A DNA stretch of 58,439 nt, from contig JAAYVR010000090.1 of the NCBI GenBank assembly GCA_012517065.1, forward strand, positions 1 to 58,439, given 5' to 3'. Shown here piece by piece: positions 35,492 through 43,776 of the stretch (the stretch's first letter is position 1; the number at the start of each line of letters is the position of its first letter). The notes beneath the pieces are model-generated. The model was not told where the DNA came from and did no database searches. It saw nothing but the letters and a program-made list of their open reading frames with translations. The translations under genes were made by a program, and so were the position numbers. This DNA is from Verrucomicrobiota bacterium. Its GTDB lineage: Bacteria > Verrucomicrobiota > Verrucomicrobiia > Limisphaerales > J093.

Positions 35492-36621
35492 CCGTTCTAC
35501 ATCTGCTGGGAGCGGATGAAGACACCGGCGGCATCTTGTCGGTGATCCGCAATCTTCAGAATGCAACTGCGGAGAAGGGGTGCACACATGCAGTTTTGGT
35601 TAACAGCTCCTACAAGGAGACGCGCAAACCCGCTCTGTCATACAGGCAAAGCCGATATCTGTTGGCCGAATCACCGGCGCACCTTTCTTTGCTCGCACGG
35701 GCAATAGCCACAATCCCGGGTCTATTGAGGCTGCTCAGGGACGAGCCGGTTGACGTCGTGCATGCGCATTCGCGAGGCGCGTTTCCACTGGCTTGCTTTT
35801 TGGCAATGAGCGGGCATGGGGTCGTTTTCACCAACCACGCTTATGCGCGAAGGACAGGCATGTACAGGAACGCTGTGCGCCTTCGGCATTTTCACATGGT
35901 TTGCCTGACACCGAATATGGCCAGGCACTATGGGATGGCGCCTGACTTGGATCGGCTTCACATTATTTCGGCTTGTTGTGCAGATCGATTCTTTGAGTTG
36001 CCTTTGGTTGAGCGACGAGCTGCCGCCAGCGATCGTCCTGTGGTTCGGCTTGTCGGCATCGGAAACATAGTCCGGTGGAAGAACTGGCACCTTGTGCTTG
36101 AAGCCATTGGATTGCTGGGCGAAACGGATCGGGCGCGACTTCAGTTTGATCACTGGGGACCGGTTTCATCGGATGCGGACTCGCAAATGTATCGAAACGA
36201 GCTCAACAAAACGGTCCGAAAGCTCGGCTTGGAGGAACGCTGCAGATTTCACGGCCCACTGCAAGACGTCGAAAGAGCGTTGAGTGAGGCCGATTGCTTT
36301 GTAATTCCATCGACCAATGAGCCATGCTCGGTTGCCCTCATTGAAGCGTTGGCAATGGGTGTACCTGCGATTGCCTCGGCCAGTGGCGGGAACGTGGATA
36401 TTGTTCAAGCAGAGCGAAGCGGGCTGCTCTTCGAGCCGGAGAACGCAATGTCCCTGGCAGAATGCTTCAGGCGTGTACTGCGAAATGAGGTCGGATTTGG
36501 CGATGGCAAGGCTTTGCGCGAGTCGGTGCGGGAAAGGAGCGCATCGAGCGTGGGCGCGAAGTACCTGGAATTGTACGGGCGACTGGTCCGCCCGCATATT
36601 TCCCAGCCCGGCTTAGCCTGA
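35488..36621 (+). CDS. GT4-family glycosyltransferase
   Basis: A protein of about 377 residues of the GT-B fold. The N-terminal domain (VLHLLGADEDTGGILSVIRNL, VDVVHAHSRGAFPLA) binds acceptor. The C-terminal domain shows LVGIGNIVRWKNWHLVLEA, FHGPLQDVERALSEADCFVIPSTNEPCSVALIEALAMGVPAIAS and GLLFEPEN, the retaining GT4 EX7E-like nucleotide-sugar region. The ATG at 35488 overlaps the ligase stop. An earlier ATG at 35443 lies inside that gene. The last nine residues (PHISQPGLA) and the stop are encoded by a family B inverted repeat, so the natural C-terminus has probably been replaced. Confidence 0.9.
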   Translation: MTVLHLLGADEDTGGILSVIRNLQNATAEKGCTHAVLVNSSYKETRKPALSYRQSRYLLAESPAHLSLLARAIATIPGLLRLLRDEPVDVVHAHSRGAFPLACFLAMSGHGVVFTNHAYARRTGMYRNAVRLRHFHMVCLTPNMARHYGMAPDLDRLHIISACCADRFFELPLVERRAAASDRPVVRLVGIGNIVRWKNWHLVLEAIGLLGETDRARLQFDHWGPVSSDADSQMYRNELNKTVRKLGLEERCRFHGPLQDVERALSEADCFVIPSTNEPCSVALIEALAMGVPAIASASGGNVDIVQAERSGLLFEPENAMSLAECFRRVLRNEVGFGDGKALRESVRERSASSVGAKYLELYGRLVRPHISQPGLA

Positions 36622-36724
36622 ACCAAAGTCGCCTGACGGGCACTGCCCAAGCTCCTGCGCCCCCCGGGGCTCCCTGCCACGCCGGGCTGGGAAATATGCC
36701 CTGCGACTCCCTCGCCGTCGCAAG
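36591..36724 (+). repeat. Gene-end inverted repeat, family B copy 4
   Basis: It begins CCCGCATATTTCCCAGCCCG inside the 3' end of the GT4 gene and closes with GCCGGGCTGGGAAATATG, pairing over about 18 bases. The gene reads through the left arm to a TGA at 36619. It is followed by GCGACTCCCTCGCCGTCGC, also shared with the copy at 3.5 kb. Confidence 0.8.
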
Positions 36725-37412
36725 GAAGAACGCGCTGATCCCGATGGTTTTTCACGCGCTGTCGCGGATGCAGTGGGCGTTGCTGGGCGCGAAGCGCTTG
36801 GATGCAGTGGGCGTTTGCAGGCGCGAAGCGTTTGGAGTGCGGCAGCTTGCTGCCGCTTTGTTTCTATGCCCAAACAACGTGTCTGTCCCCATATCGCATT
36901 TTCCCCATCAGCCCGATGACAGGTCATGCGACGCGTTTCGATCCCGCAAACCGGGTCACCGAACATACACCGGCTGGGTGCGGCGAAGAATCGCCGCGCT
37001 CCTGCCAACGCGTTGGAGAAAACACCGGCGGTCGGGAGCGCGGCCCTCCTCGGCCGAATCAATCCGACGTCCCGATCTCACACCGGTTTCGATAATCCCA
37101 ATCCGGCGCCCGGACCTTGAACGGCTGGGGATGCGCAAACAACGTGTCTGTCCCCATATCGGCATCCGAGGGGTTCCTCTACAGACTTCGGCAACCGCCG
37201 ATTGGAACAAGGGGCAATTTGAGAGCCACGCCGCAATCAGGGGGCAAAACCCGAACAACGAGCCTGTCACCTTATCCGGCTCACCGCCAAAGGCCGTACC
37301 ATTGTGACCCGCCTTACTGGCGGCCAGAGAAGCAGATACAGATAAACTGACCAAACTCGTAGCGTGAAAACCTTCGCGAATATGAATGGTTTTTGAATAT
37401 AACAATGCAGCC
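36725..37412 (+). repeat. Mosaic repeat block IV (no gene)
   Basis: It contains GTGTCTGTCCCCATATCG words near 36880 and 37144, a GAGCCTGTCACC word near 37260 and the GCTTGCTGCCGC module. It also has the module that reads DWNKGQFESHAAIRGQN. The final part encodes RLTAKGRTIVT, then after a one-base insertion ALLAAREADTDKLTKLVA and a stop: a decayed protein C-terminus shared with blocks II and V. The remaining bases to 37524 show nothing more. Confidence 0.8.
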
Positions 37413-37524
37413 CGAGTAGTCGCGAAACCAGAGTGTTCAAGAGATTCAGCAATATGCTGGCGCCCGGAACCCCCGCCGGAATAGCGCTTTAGGTGTGTTT
37501 GGCCGGTGAACCGCGATTTCCGGG

Positions 37525-38526
37525 TTAGCCAGGATGATCAGAACTTCCCGGGGATCGGACCTGAAGACCTGCGTGCGTGCGCTGTTGCACTGCTGGCACA
37601 TGCTCTTTATTTGCGCCGAGTCCGCTGAACGCCCAGTAGAGTCGGTTGGCAAGGGGAATCAACACCGCTGCTGCCACCGCGCCGCCAGCCACATCAACGG
37701 CATAGTGGTACCTGCAGTACACGGTCGATAGACAAAGCAAGATCACGTCGATCAAGTGAATGTATCGGATTCGCGGCAGGTACCGGAAGGAGAACCAAAG
37801 CGTGCAAAGTGCTATGACTACATGGCTACTGGGAAACGCGGCGCCCGGCCCTTCGAAATTGCGATAAATCCACGCCATGATTTGGAAAAAGAGCCCGCTC
37901 TGCACCGCCGGAGGATAAAACGGTGCCCCCGCATATGCCTGAATCTCATCGGGTAGCCGAAATCCGTCGATTTCGCGGAAAAACGCACGCGGCCCCATTA
38001 CGGGCAGACAAATATAAATCAGGTAACAAATGTAAAAGACGAATGAAACAACGGAGACGTAATGGAAAAACTGTCGCTTGTCGCGCAGGTACAAAGCCAG
38101 TCCTATCCCCGAAATCATGATGTAGTAAGTGAAATAGGCCGCATAGAATATCTCGCTCACCCAAAGACGAGGCAGTGCATACATGAACTCGAGACAGGGC
38201 TGAAAACCGAATATCCGCTCGTCCAACTGGATAAAAAATGCATCGAGATAATCCGGGAAAAACAACCGGTTCAACAAGCCTGTCTCTCTGTAAAACCCGA
38301 TGTACATCGGGATCGGGTAATAATGCCTGAGGAAATCCAGCCAACGGACCGATGGTTTCCTGCTGTGTGCCTGAATCAGAAAGCGCACAAATGCAATGCC
38401 AGCCACATGTGCCAAAAGAAGCCAGGGCCACCACGGCGTGGTCTGATTGTGAAAAAGCAGTATCACAATGGCCACCACAGCCATGTAACCTTGCGTGGCA
38501 TAATCGATGAAAAGGTAGTGTTTCAT
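37525..38526 (-). CDS. PAP2-family membrane protein, Aur1/IPC-synthase-like
   Basis: A 333-residue polytopic membrane protein with about six or seven hydrophobic segments. The PAP2 catalytic motifs are GPGAAFPSSHVVIALC (PSxH box, about residues 227-242) and YCRYHYAVDVAGG (late His-Asp box). FLPDYLD-like and LPVMGPRAFF segments precede them, as in the inositolphosphotransferase/Aur1 branch. It is the last gene of a three-gene unit with a serine-palmitoyltransferase-like and a CerR-like gene. A role in adding a phospho-headgroup to ceramide, or in lipid phosphate removal, is therefore likely (inference). The last 40 residues are non-conserved. Confidence 0.83.
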   Translation of the reverse strand: MKHYLFIDYATQGYMAVVAIVILLFHNQTTPWWPWLLLAHVAGIAFVRFLIQAHSRKPSVRWLDFLRHYYPIPMYIGFYRETGLLNRLFFPDYLDAFFIQLDERIFGFQPCLEFMYALPRLWVSEIFYAAYFTYYIMISGIGLALYLRDKRQFFHYVSVVSFVFYICYLIYICLPVMGPRAFFREIDGFRLPDEIQAYAGAPFYPPAVQSGLFFQIMAWIYRNFEGPGAAFPSSHVVIALCTLWFSFRYLPRIRYIHLIDVILLCLSTVYCRYHYAVDVAGGAVAAAVLIPLANRLYWAFSGLGANKEHVPAVQQRTHAGLQVRSPGSSDHPG

Positions 38527-38553
38527 GCCGTTGCTGGCTGCGCCGACACACCC

Positions 38554-39537
38554 TTAGACCCATCCATGCTCACGGTACCACTTTGCTGTTGCACGTATCC
38601 CATCATGCAATCGCGTTGGACATTCCAATCGCAGTTCCCGAGTGAGTCGTGTGGTGTCGCATACCCACCCCGGAGCGGTAAGCTCCCGATACTTGTCCAA
38701 CCCAAAGATACTTGGACGTCGCGTGACCACCGATGCTGCAGTGGCAAGCCAACAAACAAGCCTGACCACGGCCAAGGGAATGGTCAGTTCCCGAAAGCGC
38801 ACACCAAGAACAGAGGCGATCGCTTCACACAACTGATCGCTGGTCACAACCTCGGGAGACGCCACGTTAACCGTCAAACCGCTCGCCCCGGCATGCGAAA
38901 GTAGTGCCACAACGATCTCCGCAAGGTCCCGCACATATACAAGGTTCAACTCCTGTCTGCGCCGCCCGAATCTTGGCGCAATGCCACGGTTCACAGCCTT
39001 GAAAAGCGATAGAAAAGAGGTGTCGCGCGGACCATATACAGCTGCCGGGCGAACAATGACGTATTCCGCGCTGCATGCTCGGGACACTTCCAGCTCCGAA
39101 GCGAGCTTGCTTCTGCCGTAGGCAGAAACCGGCCGGGGGTCATTCGTTTCCGTCATGGGCGCCGAGGAAGTCCCAGGCCCGCCCGCAGCCACACTCGAAA
39201 TGTACACCAACCGGCGCGCACTGGTTTGGTGTGCATTGACTGCCTCAACGATCCGCCGTGTTCCGCCGACGTTAACGTGGTCAAACTCACTGCGATGCCG
39301 CGCCTTTACAATCCCAGCGCAATGAATGACATGAGTCACATCCGCCAAAGCGGTTTTCAGGCCCTGAACGTCTTCCAGCGATCCGAAGCGCACCTCGACG
39401 CGCGCGAGACGTGATTCAATGAAACGTCTGCTGCTCGAGTTTCTCAGCAGCACCACGGTCGGCACTTCACGCTCACACAGCACATCGAGGATATGGCTGC
39501 CCACAAACCCGCTTGCGCCAGTGAGCAACACCTTCAT
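38554..39537 (-). CDS. Extended SDR epimerase/reductase, CerR-like
   Basis: A 327-residue NAD(P)-dependent extended short-chain reductase. The glycine loop is LLTGASGFVGSHI, the active-site serine region is YISSVAAGG and the catalytic pair is Tyr/Lys in AYGRSKLASE. VIVRPAAVYGPRDTSF follows, as in the nucleoside-sugar epimerase superfamily. In Caulobacter an NAD-dependent epimerase-family protein (CerR) reduces the keto group during sphingolipid synthesis. The position here, 21 bases after the serine-palmitoyltransferase-like gene, suggests the same step. A sugar or sterol reductase is the alternative. Confidence 0.85.
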   Translation of the reverse strand: MKVLLTGASGFVGSHILDVLCEREVPTVVLLRNSSSRRFIESRLARVEVRFGSLEDVQGLKTALADVTHVIHCAGIVKARHRSEFDHVNVGGTRRIVEAVNAHQTSARRLVYISSVAAGGPGTSSAPMTETNDPRPVSAYGRSKLASELEVSRACSAEYVIVRPAAVYGPRDTSFLSLFKAVNRGIAPRFGRRRQELNLVYVRDLAEIVVALLSHAGASGLTVNVASPEVVTSDQLCEAIASVLGVRFRELTIPLAVVRLVCWLATAASVVTRRPSIFGLDKYRELTAPGWVCDTTRLTRELRLECPTRLHDGIRATAKWYREHGWV

Positions 39538-39558
39538 CTGACGTGTCCTCGGGAAGCC

Positions 39559-40884
39559 TCAGATGATGCCGAGCTCGCGCCCCACCTTCGCGAACTTGTC
39601 CAGTGCGAAATCGATCTGGGCGTCGGTGTGCGTTGCCATCAGGCTCACCCGCAACAATTCCTGTCCGGGAGGCACGCCGGGCGACACAACCGGGTTGACG
39701 AAAACGCCTTCTTCTTCGAGCCGCTTGCAGAACTTAAAGGTCACCAGCAAATCCCGACAATACACCGGCAGAATTGGCGTCTGAGACGCGCCAAGATCAA
39801 AACCCAGTGACATGAGCCCGTGCTTCATGCGTTCTGTGTTGTGCCACAGCCTTTGGATGCGATCGGGCTCGTTTTGCATGATTTTCAAAGCGGCAAGAGC
39901 CGCAGCGGCATTAGCAGGGCTCATGCTGGCGCTGAAAATCAATGGCTTCGAGTGATGCTTGAGATAGTCGATTGTGGCATGGTCTGACGCAATGAACCCC
40001 CCGAGGCTCGCCAGTGACTTGCTGAAAGTGCCCATTATCAAATGCACCCTGTCGGTTAGCCCGAAATGGTCGCTGGTCCCAGAACCGTTCTTGCCCAGAA
40101 CGCCTATTGCGTGTGCGTCATCGACCATGACCACTGCTTTGTGCTCGTGCGCAAGCCTGCAAAGTTCGGGCAATTGGATTATGTCCCCTTCCATGCTGAA
40201 CACGCCGTCAACCACAATCAACTTGCCGGCATCCCGGTCAATCATTCGCAGCCGGTTCTCGAGCGCTGCCATGTCGCGGTGGGCAAACCTCAGGAACTTC
40301 CCTTGCGTCAGGAGGCATCCTTCCACGATGCTGGCATGATCACTCTTGTCGGCAATCACGTACTCGCCTTTTCCGACAAGGGCACTGATGACGCCCAGAT
40401 TCACCTGGAACCCGGTGCTGTACAGAAGGACAGCTTCTTTCCCCACCAATCGTGCCAGCGCCTGTTCGAGTTCGAGGTGAATATCCAAAGTCCCGTTAAG
40501 GAATCTCGAACCGGCACAGCCGGTCCCGTATTTCTCGATCGCGGCCTTGGCCGCTTCTTTTATTTTGGGGTGGTTTGTCAGGCCAAGATAGCTGTTGGAC
40601 CCCAACATCAACACCCGCTTTTCATTTATCGTCACCTCCGTGTCCTGAGCGGTGGAGATGGTCCGGAAATAAGGGTAGAGCCCCATGGCTCTTACCTGGG
40701 TCGCACTCCGGAAATTCCGGGTTTTGTCCAGCAGCGACGGCAGTGAATCCCCGGTTCGGTCTGACCGCATCCCAGAACGTTCGGTCTCGCCTGTCGGCGA
40801 GACCGTTGCGCCAGGCAAATCTCCATCGTCAGAAGCACCATTAGGGTGCTTTGATTTGGTTGTAATCTGTTCAGCTCTCTTCAT
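39559..40884 (-). CDS. spt: Serine palmitoyltransferase-like alpha-oxoamine synthase
   Basis: A PLP-dependent fold-type I enzyme of the AONS/KBL/SPT family, condensing an amino acid with an acyl thioester. Visible motifs are [54 protein letters not shown] and [13 protein letters not shown] with the Schiff-base lysine (codon at 40018-40020). TFSKS is typical of serine palmitoyltransferase, whereas AONS and KBL usually have GT(L/F)xKAxG. It heads an operon with the CerR-like and PAP2-like genes, supporting sphingolipid synthesis. The N-terminus is uncertain: ATGs at 40947, 40884 and 40770; the last gives about 403 residues, the usual family length. Confidence 0.88.
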   Translation of the reverse strand: MKRAEQITTKSKHPNGASDDGDLPGATVSPTGETERSGMRSDRTGDSLPSLLDKTRNFRSATQVRAMGLYPYFRTISTAQDTEVTINEKRVLMLGSNSYLGLTNHPKIKEAAKAAIEKYGTGCAGSRFLNGTLDIHLELEQALARLVGKEAVLLYSTGFQVNLGVISALVGKGEYVIADKSDHASIVEGCLLTQGKFLRFAHRDMAALENRLRMIDRDAGKLIVVDGVFSMEGDIIQLPELCRLAHEHKAVVMVDDAHAIGVLGKNGSGTSDHFGLTDRVHLIMGTFSKSLASLGGFIASDHATIDYLKHHSKPLIFSASMSPANAAAALAALKIMQNEPDRIQRLWHNTERMKHGLMSLGFDLGASQTPILPVYCRDLLVTFKFCKRLEEEGVFVNPVVSPGVPPGQELLRVSLMATHTDAQIDFALDKFAKVGRELGII

Positions 40885-41151
40885 ACTCAAGGCTAGGAAG
40901 GCCAGTGCGCAGCTAGACCGTCCCGTCACCAGCCCACCCAACGACAAACGGCCTTCTCCGAAGCTCTCTCAAGCCCTCGAGACCGCTGCCTTTATCCGAC
41001 CCAATAAAACTCAAGCGTCAAGCGAACCGGTTCGAGTGTCAAGCGTTTATGCGCGACGCTGAGAGCGGCGAAAACCAGTCGGGCATCATGACACCGCCGC
41101 AAGACTTGTTGGGCCCGACGCCGAGCCCATGATTTCAGATCGGTTGGGGGG
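40885..41151. other. Leader region of the spt operon
   Basis: This gap precedes the putative sphingolipid operon on the minus strand and should contain its promoter. No ORF is supported and no hexamer pair is convincing. Confidence 0.4.
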
Positions 41152-41230
41152 AAGGGCGGCCCTGCAATCGGGTGGCGTACCGCCGTTTTGTGTGTGTGGC
41201 GACTTGGGGGGATGATCGCAGGGCCGCCTT
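41152..41230. repeat. Inverted repeat between PEP-CTERM gene and spt operon
   Basis: The arms AAGGGCGGCCCTGC and GCAGGGCCGCCTT pair almost perfectly across about 52 bases. TTGGGGGGA-like motifs lie beside both arms and inside the loop (near 41144, 41203 and 41229), and the loop has a smaller GGCGTACCGCC hairpin. It lies 44 bases after the PEP-CTERM stop. No U-run is present, so terminator function is unproven. Confidence 0.6.
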
Positions 41231-41273
41231 GGGGGGTTCTAGTTGAGCACGAGTGAGGTTTGGTCCAGAAAAC

Positions 41274-41900
41274 TTATCTTCGCGGGCACCTGACTCTTCG
41301 ATGGATCGCCAAAGCCAAGAGCCCCCCTGCCGCGGCAGCGGCAAGCGCACTCGGTTCGGGCACGGGGGTCACTTGACCAAAACCCGAGACGTTGTCGAGG
41401 CGGAGGTTGCCCGTGCTTGCAGCATTCCAGCCGTAGAACCTGAATTCGAGTGTTTCCCAATCTCGGACCGTGACGTCAGAAAAGTCGAACGTGCGACCGG
41501 TCATGGCTGTGTCGATTGTGTAATCGACGCTGCTTTCGATAACGCTGCCGTCCTTCAAGACTGACACTCGACCTGATTGAGGGCCGCTGGTGCTGCGTGA
41601 GACGTCATATTGAAGACTCTCGAGGCGCAGGCTATACCCGGTCTCAGGCTTGAGCGTGAATGAAACGTATTCGGAAAGATCAACCTGCCCAGTGTTCCAG
41701 TGCGAACTCGAAAACATATCGGACTGACTGACCGCGCCAACGTTAACCCTCGTAAACGGGCTTAATGTCAGGTGTTCCACTGACGGCACCAACGCGTCCC
41801 CAGCCGGGTCCGCACCGGCGAAATCGTAAGTAAACAAAACTTGGCCGTTCAATTGCGGCAGAATACCCACAACAGCTATTGCAGTTACGAACTCTTTCAT
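41274..41900 (-). CDS. PEP-CTERM sorting domain protein
   Basis: A 208-residue exported protein. A signal peptide (KEFVTAIAVVGILPQLNG) is followed by a beta-rich domain with LDNVSGFG near the end. The C-terminus is a canonical PEP-CTERM tripartite signal: TPVPEPSALA, a hydrophobic helix (AAAAGGLLALAI) and a basic tail (HRRVRCPRR). Such proteins are processed by an exosortase, which is not in this window. AAGGAGG lies four bases before the ATG, an unusually strong ribosome-binding site here. Confidence 0.92.
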   Translation of the reverse strand: MKEFVTAIAVVGILPQLNGQVLFTYDFAGADPAGDALVPSVEHLTLSPFTRVNVGAVSQSDMFSSSHWNTGQVDLSEYVSFTLKPETGYSLRLESLQYDVSRSTSGPQSGRVSVLKDGSVIESSVDYTIDTAMTGRTFDFSDVTVRDWETLEFRFYGWNAASTGNLRLDNVSGFGQVTPVPEPSALAAAAAGGLLALAIHRRVRCPRR

Positions 41901-41904
41901 GTTT

Positions 41905-41911
41905 CCTCCTT
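41905..41911 (-). promoter_or_regulatory. Strong Shine-Dalgarno AAGGAGG
   Basis: The minus strand reads AAGGAGGAAACATG before the PEP-CTERM gene. It is the best match to the anti-SD in the window and suggests high expression of this surface protein. Confidence 0.7.
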
Positions 41912-42199
41912 GTTCCTGCTTTGTTCAGGACAAACCCGGTTCACCGCACAAGTCTATGATAACAAACGCAGTTCACCGGCCTGCCCATGTCTATTTTTCT
42001 CCTTGAGCGGCACAGCAGCGATTATCATGCCAAAGTTTGTCTCAATGCAGCTAAAAACCACATTTATCGCTCAAGTCCTTCAATGACAATGATATATGAC
42101 TAGCAGCCAAATTGTGTCGGGACCGAGCCAAGAGAAATCATCGGTGTAGGAGAATGTCCCACTCCAAGACGGCCTGTCTTGTTTATTACATGACACTGA
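41912..42199. other. Intergenic, A+T-rich promoter-like
   Basis: The stretch has patches such as GATATATGACTAG and GATAACAAACG and separates the GT9 gene end from the PEP-CTERM start. It is probably the PEP-CTERM promoter region. No element is assigned. Confidence 0.4.
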
Positions 42200-43225
42200 T
42201 CATTGTTGGCAGGCGACGCGAGCGCCCCAAATCTCCTCTGCGGCTTTGATGACGGTTTCGGTTGTGAGGTTCTCGAGGCACTCACGGTTGAACGGGCACG
42301 TCTTCCTGAAACACGGGCTGCAGCCCAAACCTAACCGGACGATGGCATGGCCTTGCCCTTGCGGCCCGGTCAAACTCGGATCCGTGGGACCGAATATTGC
42401 CACGCAAGGAGTCGCCATGGCCGCAGCCAGATGCATAAGACCCGAATCGACACCGACAAACAGAATGGCGCGTTTGAGGATGGCCGCTGCCTGGCGCAGA
42501 GTCGTGCGCCCGGACAAATCGGTCATGGGCGCCCGGGCAGCCATGTGAATCTGCGGATCGGGTTGCGCCCCGAGAATTAGTACCTGTGCGCTCTTGTTGG
42601 TGGCGAGGTGATCAGCTACAGCAGCGAACCTTTCTGACGGCCATTCCTTGATCGTCCGGCGGCGGGAAGTCCCAGGCCCAAGAACGACCAGCGGACGTCC
42701 CGGGCTGACATCGGCCTTGATGAGCAATTCCTGAGCGTCGTTCAGATCATCCTGAGTGAGCTTGACCAGCCCAACGTATGTGTCTTGAACCACCGGACAA
42801 CCGAGAGCTCGAACCAGGCGGAGGTTGTTCATGGTTGAGGGCGGCCCTGCCTTTTCGGTTCGAATCGTAAACGCGCTTGAGAAATGCCCGCCATCGAACC
42901 CGGCGCGCACTGCTGCGCCGGAGAATCGCGACAACAACACGCACTCCTCGGCTTGTGAAAACGACACCGCGATATGGAACTTTTCCCGGCGCAAACGCCA
43001 GATCAAACGCCCCTTCGCCAACAGACCGCCGCGAGCTCTTTCAATTATCGAATCAACTAGATCGCTTGGTCTGAGCAAGCTGGTAAGCGAAGGACGGACA
43101 ACGGCTGTGATGTGTGCCCCCGGGAACCCGGCACGCAGAGACGCCAAGGCTGGCAGCGAGAAAAGGAGATCGCCCACCTGATTCAGGTGGAATGTGACGA
43201 TCCGCAATGGCTCCGTAGGCACCAT
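42200..43225 (-). CDS. GT9-family glycosyltransferase (heptosyltransferase-like)
   Basis: A protein of about 341 residues of the ADP-heptose:LPS heptosyltransferase family, GT-B fold. LRIVTFHLNQVGDLLFSLPALASLR is the family N-terminus. LVVLGPGTSRRRTIKEWPSERFAAVADHL and FVGVDSGLMHLAAAMATPCVAIFGPTDP are the donor-site blocks. The tail CSPCFRKTCPFNRECL is the four-cysteine motif common in GT9 proteins. It probably adds a sugar to a lipopolysaccharide or related core on the cytoplasmic face. The Met at 43225 fits the domain start; the frame extends to 43270. Confidence 0.9.
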   Translation of the reverse strand: MVPTEPLRIVTFHLNQVGDLLFSLPALASLRAGFPGAHITAVVRPSLTSLLRPSDLVDSIIERARGGLLAKGRLIWRLRREKFHIAVSFSQAEECVLLSRFSGAAVRAGFDGGHFSSAFTIRTEKAGPPSTMNNLRLVRALGCPVVQDTYVGLVKLTQDDLNDAQELLIKADVSPGRPLVVLGPGTSRRRTIKEWPSERFAAVADHLATNKSAQVLILGAQPDPQIHMAARAPMTDLSGRTTLRQAAAILKRAILFVGVDSGLMHLAAAMATPCVAIFGPTDPSLTGPQGQGHAIVRLGLGCSPCFRKTCPFNRECLENLTTETVIKAAEEIWGARVACQQ

Positions 43226-43270
43226 GTTCAGCGAGTCTTTTACCCCCGACCCGTCCACTGCAGCAAGCAC

Positions 43271-43420
43271 GGCATGCGAATAGAGTGCCAGACACGATAT
43301 TCAACGCCTCCGTGGCATGCGAATAGAGTGCCAGACACTATGTTCAGGGCGTCAGGTGGCGGTCTGATCTGCCGCCGATTGGCGGATCGGGAAATAGAGT
43401 GCCAGACACGATGTCTTCTG
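43271..43420 (-). repeat. Three copies of the word GTGTCTGGCACTCTATT
   Basis: On the plus strand AATAGAGTGCCAGACAC occurs three times within 140 bases (near 43280, 43320 and 43392). The first two follow GGCATGCG. This is the GGCACT variant of the dispersed word in the large blocks, here without the other modules. It sits directly upstream of the GT9 gene. Confidence 0.75.
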
Positions 43421-43638
43421 TTTCGATTTTGGCTTGCATCGCTTTGCGCGAGAGTCCGGTGAAACGGAGTGGGCACCGTGCCTCTCACGAAATCTGGCTG
43501 TTTTGACAGTAAATCATGGCGTCTTGGGAGTCGGACGTGTTAGTATGCGCTGGTGTTCGGCCGTGGCTGGCGAGAGTTCCTGGCTAGAAGAACTGAGAGG
43601 CTATGTTACATGTTGCTAGGGTAGAGTGAGTTGCAAGC

Positions 43639-43776
43639 ATGGGTTGTGTCATGGGAGAGAACAATTTCGGCAAGAGCCGTTTTCTCGACGCATGGGCTCG
43701 GCGAATCAGGCGGCGGGGCACGATTCTGATCATGGGCGACTGCGAGGGCACGGCTTGTAGGTCAACAGAACAGTGA
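43639..43776 (+). CDS. Doubtful 45-residue ORF ahead of RlmI-like gene
   Basis: The frame begins MGCVMGENNFGKSRF and ends ACRSTEQ. Its TGA overlaps the GTG start of the next gene (GTGA), a typical coupling geometry. The product is basic with no recognised domain. It may be a leader peptide or chance. The preceding 43421-43638 stretch holds nothing recognised. Confidence 0.25.
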   Translation: MGCVMGENNFGKSRFLDAWARRIRRRGTILIMGDCEGTACRSTEQ

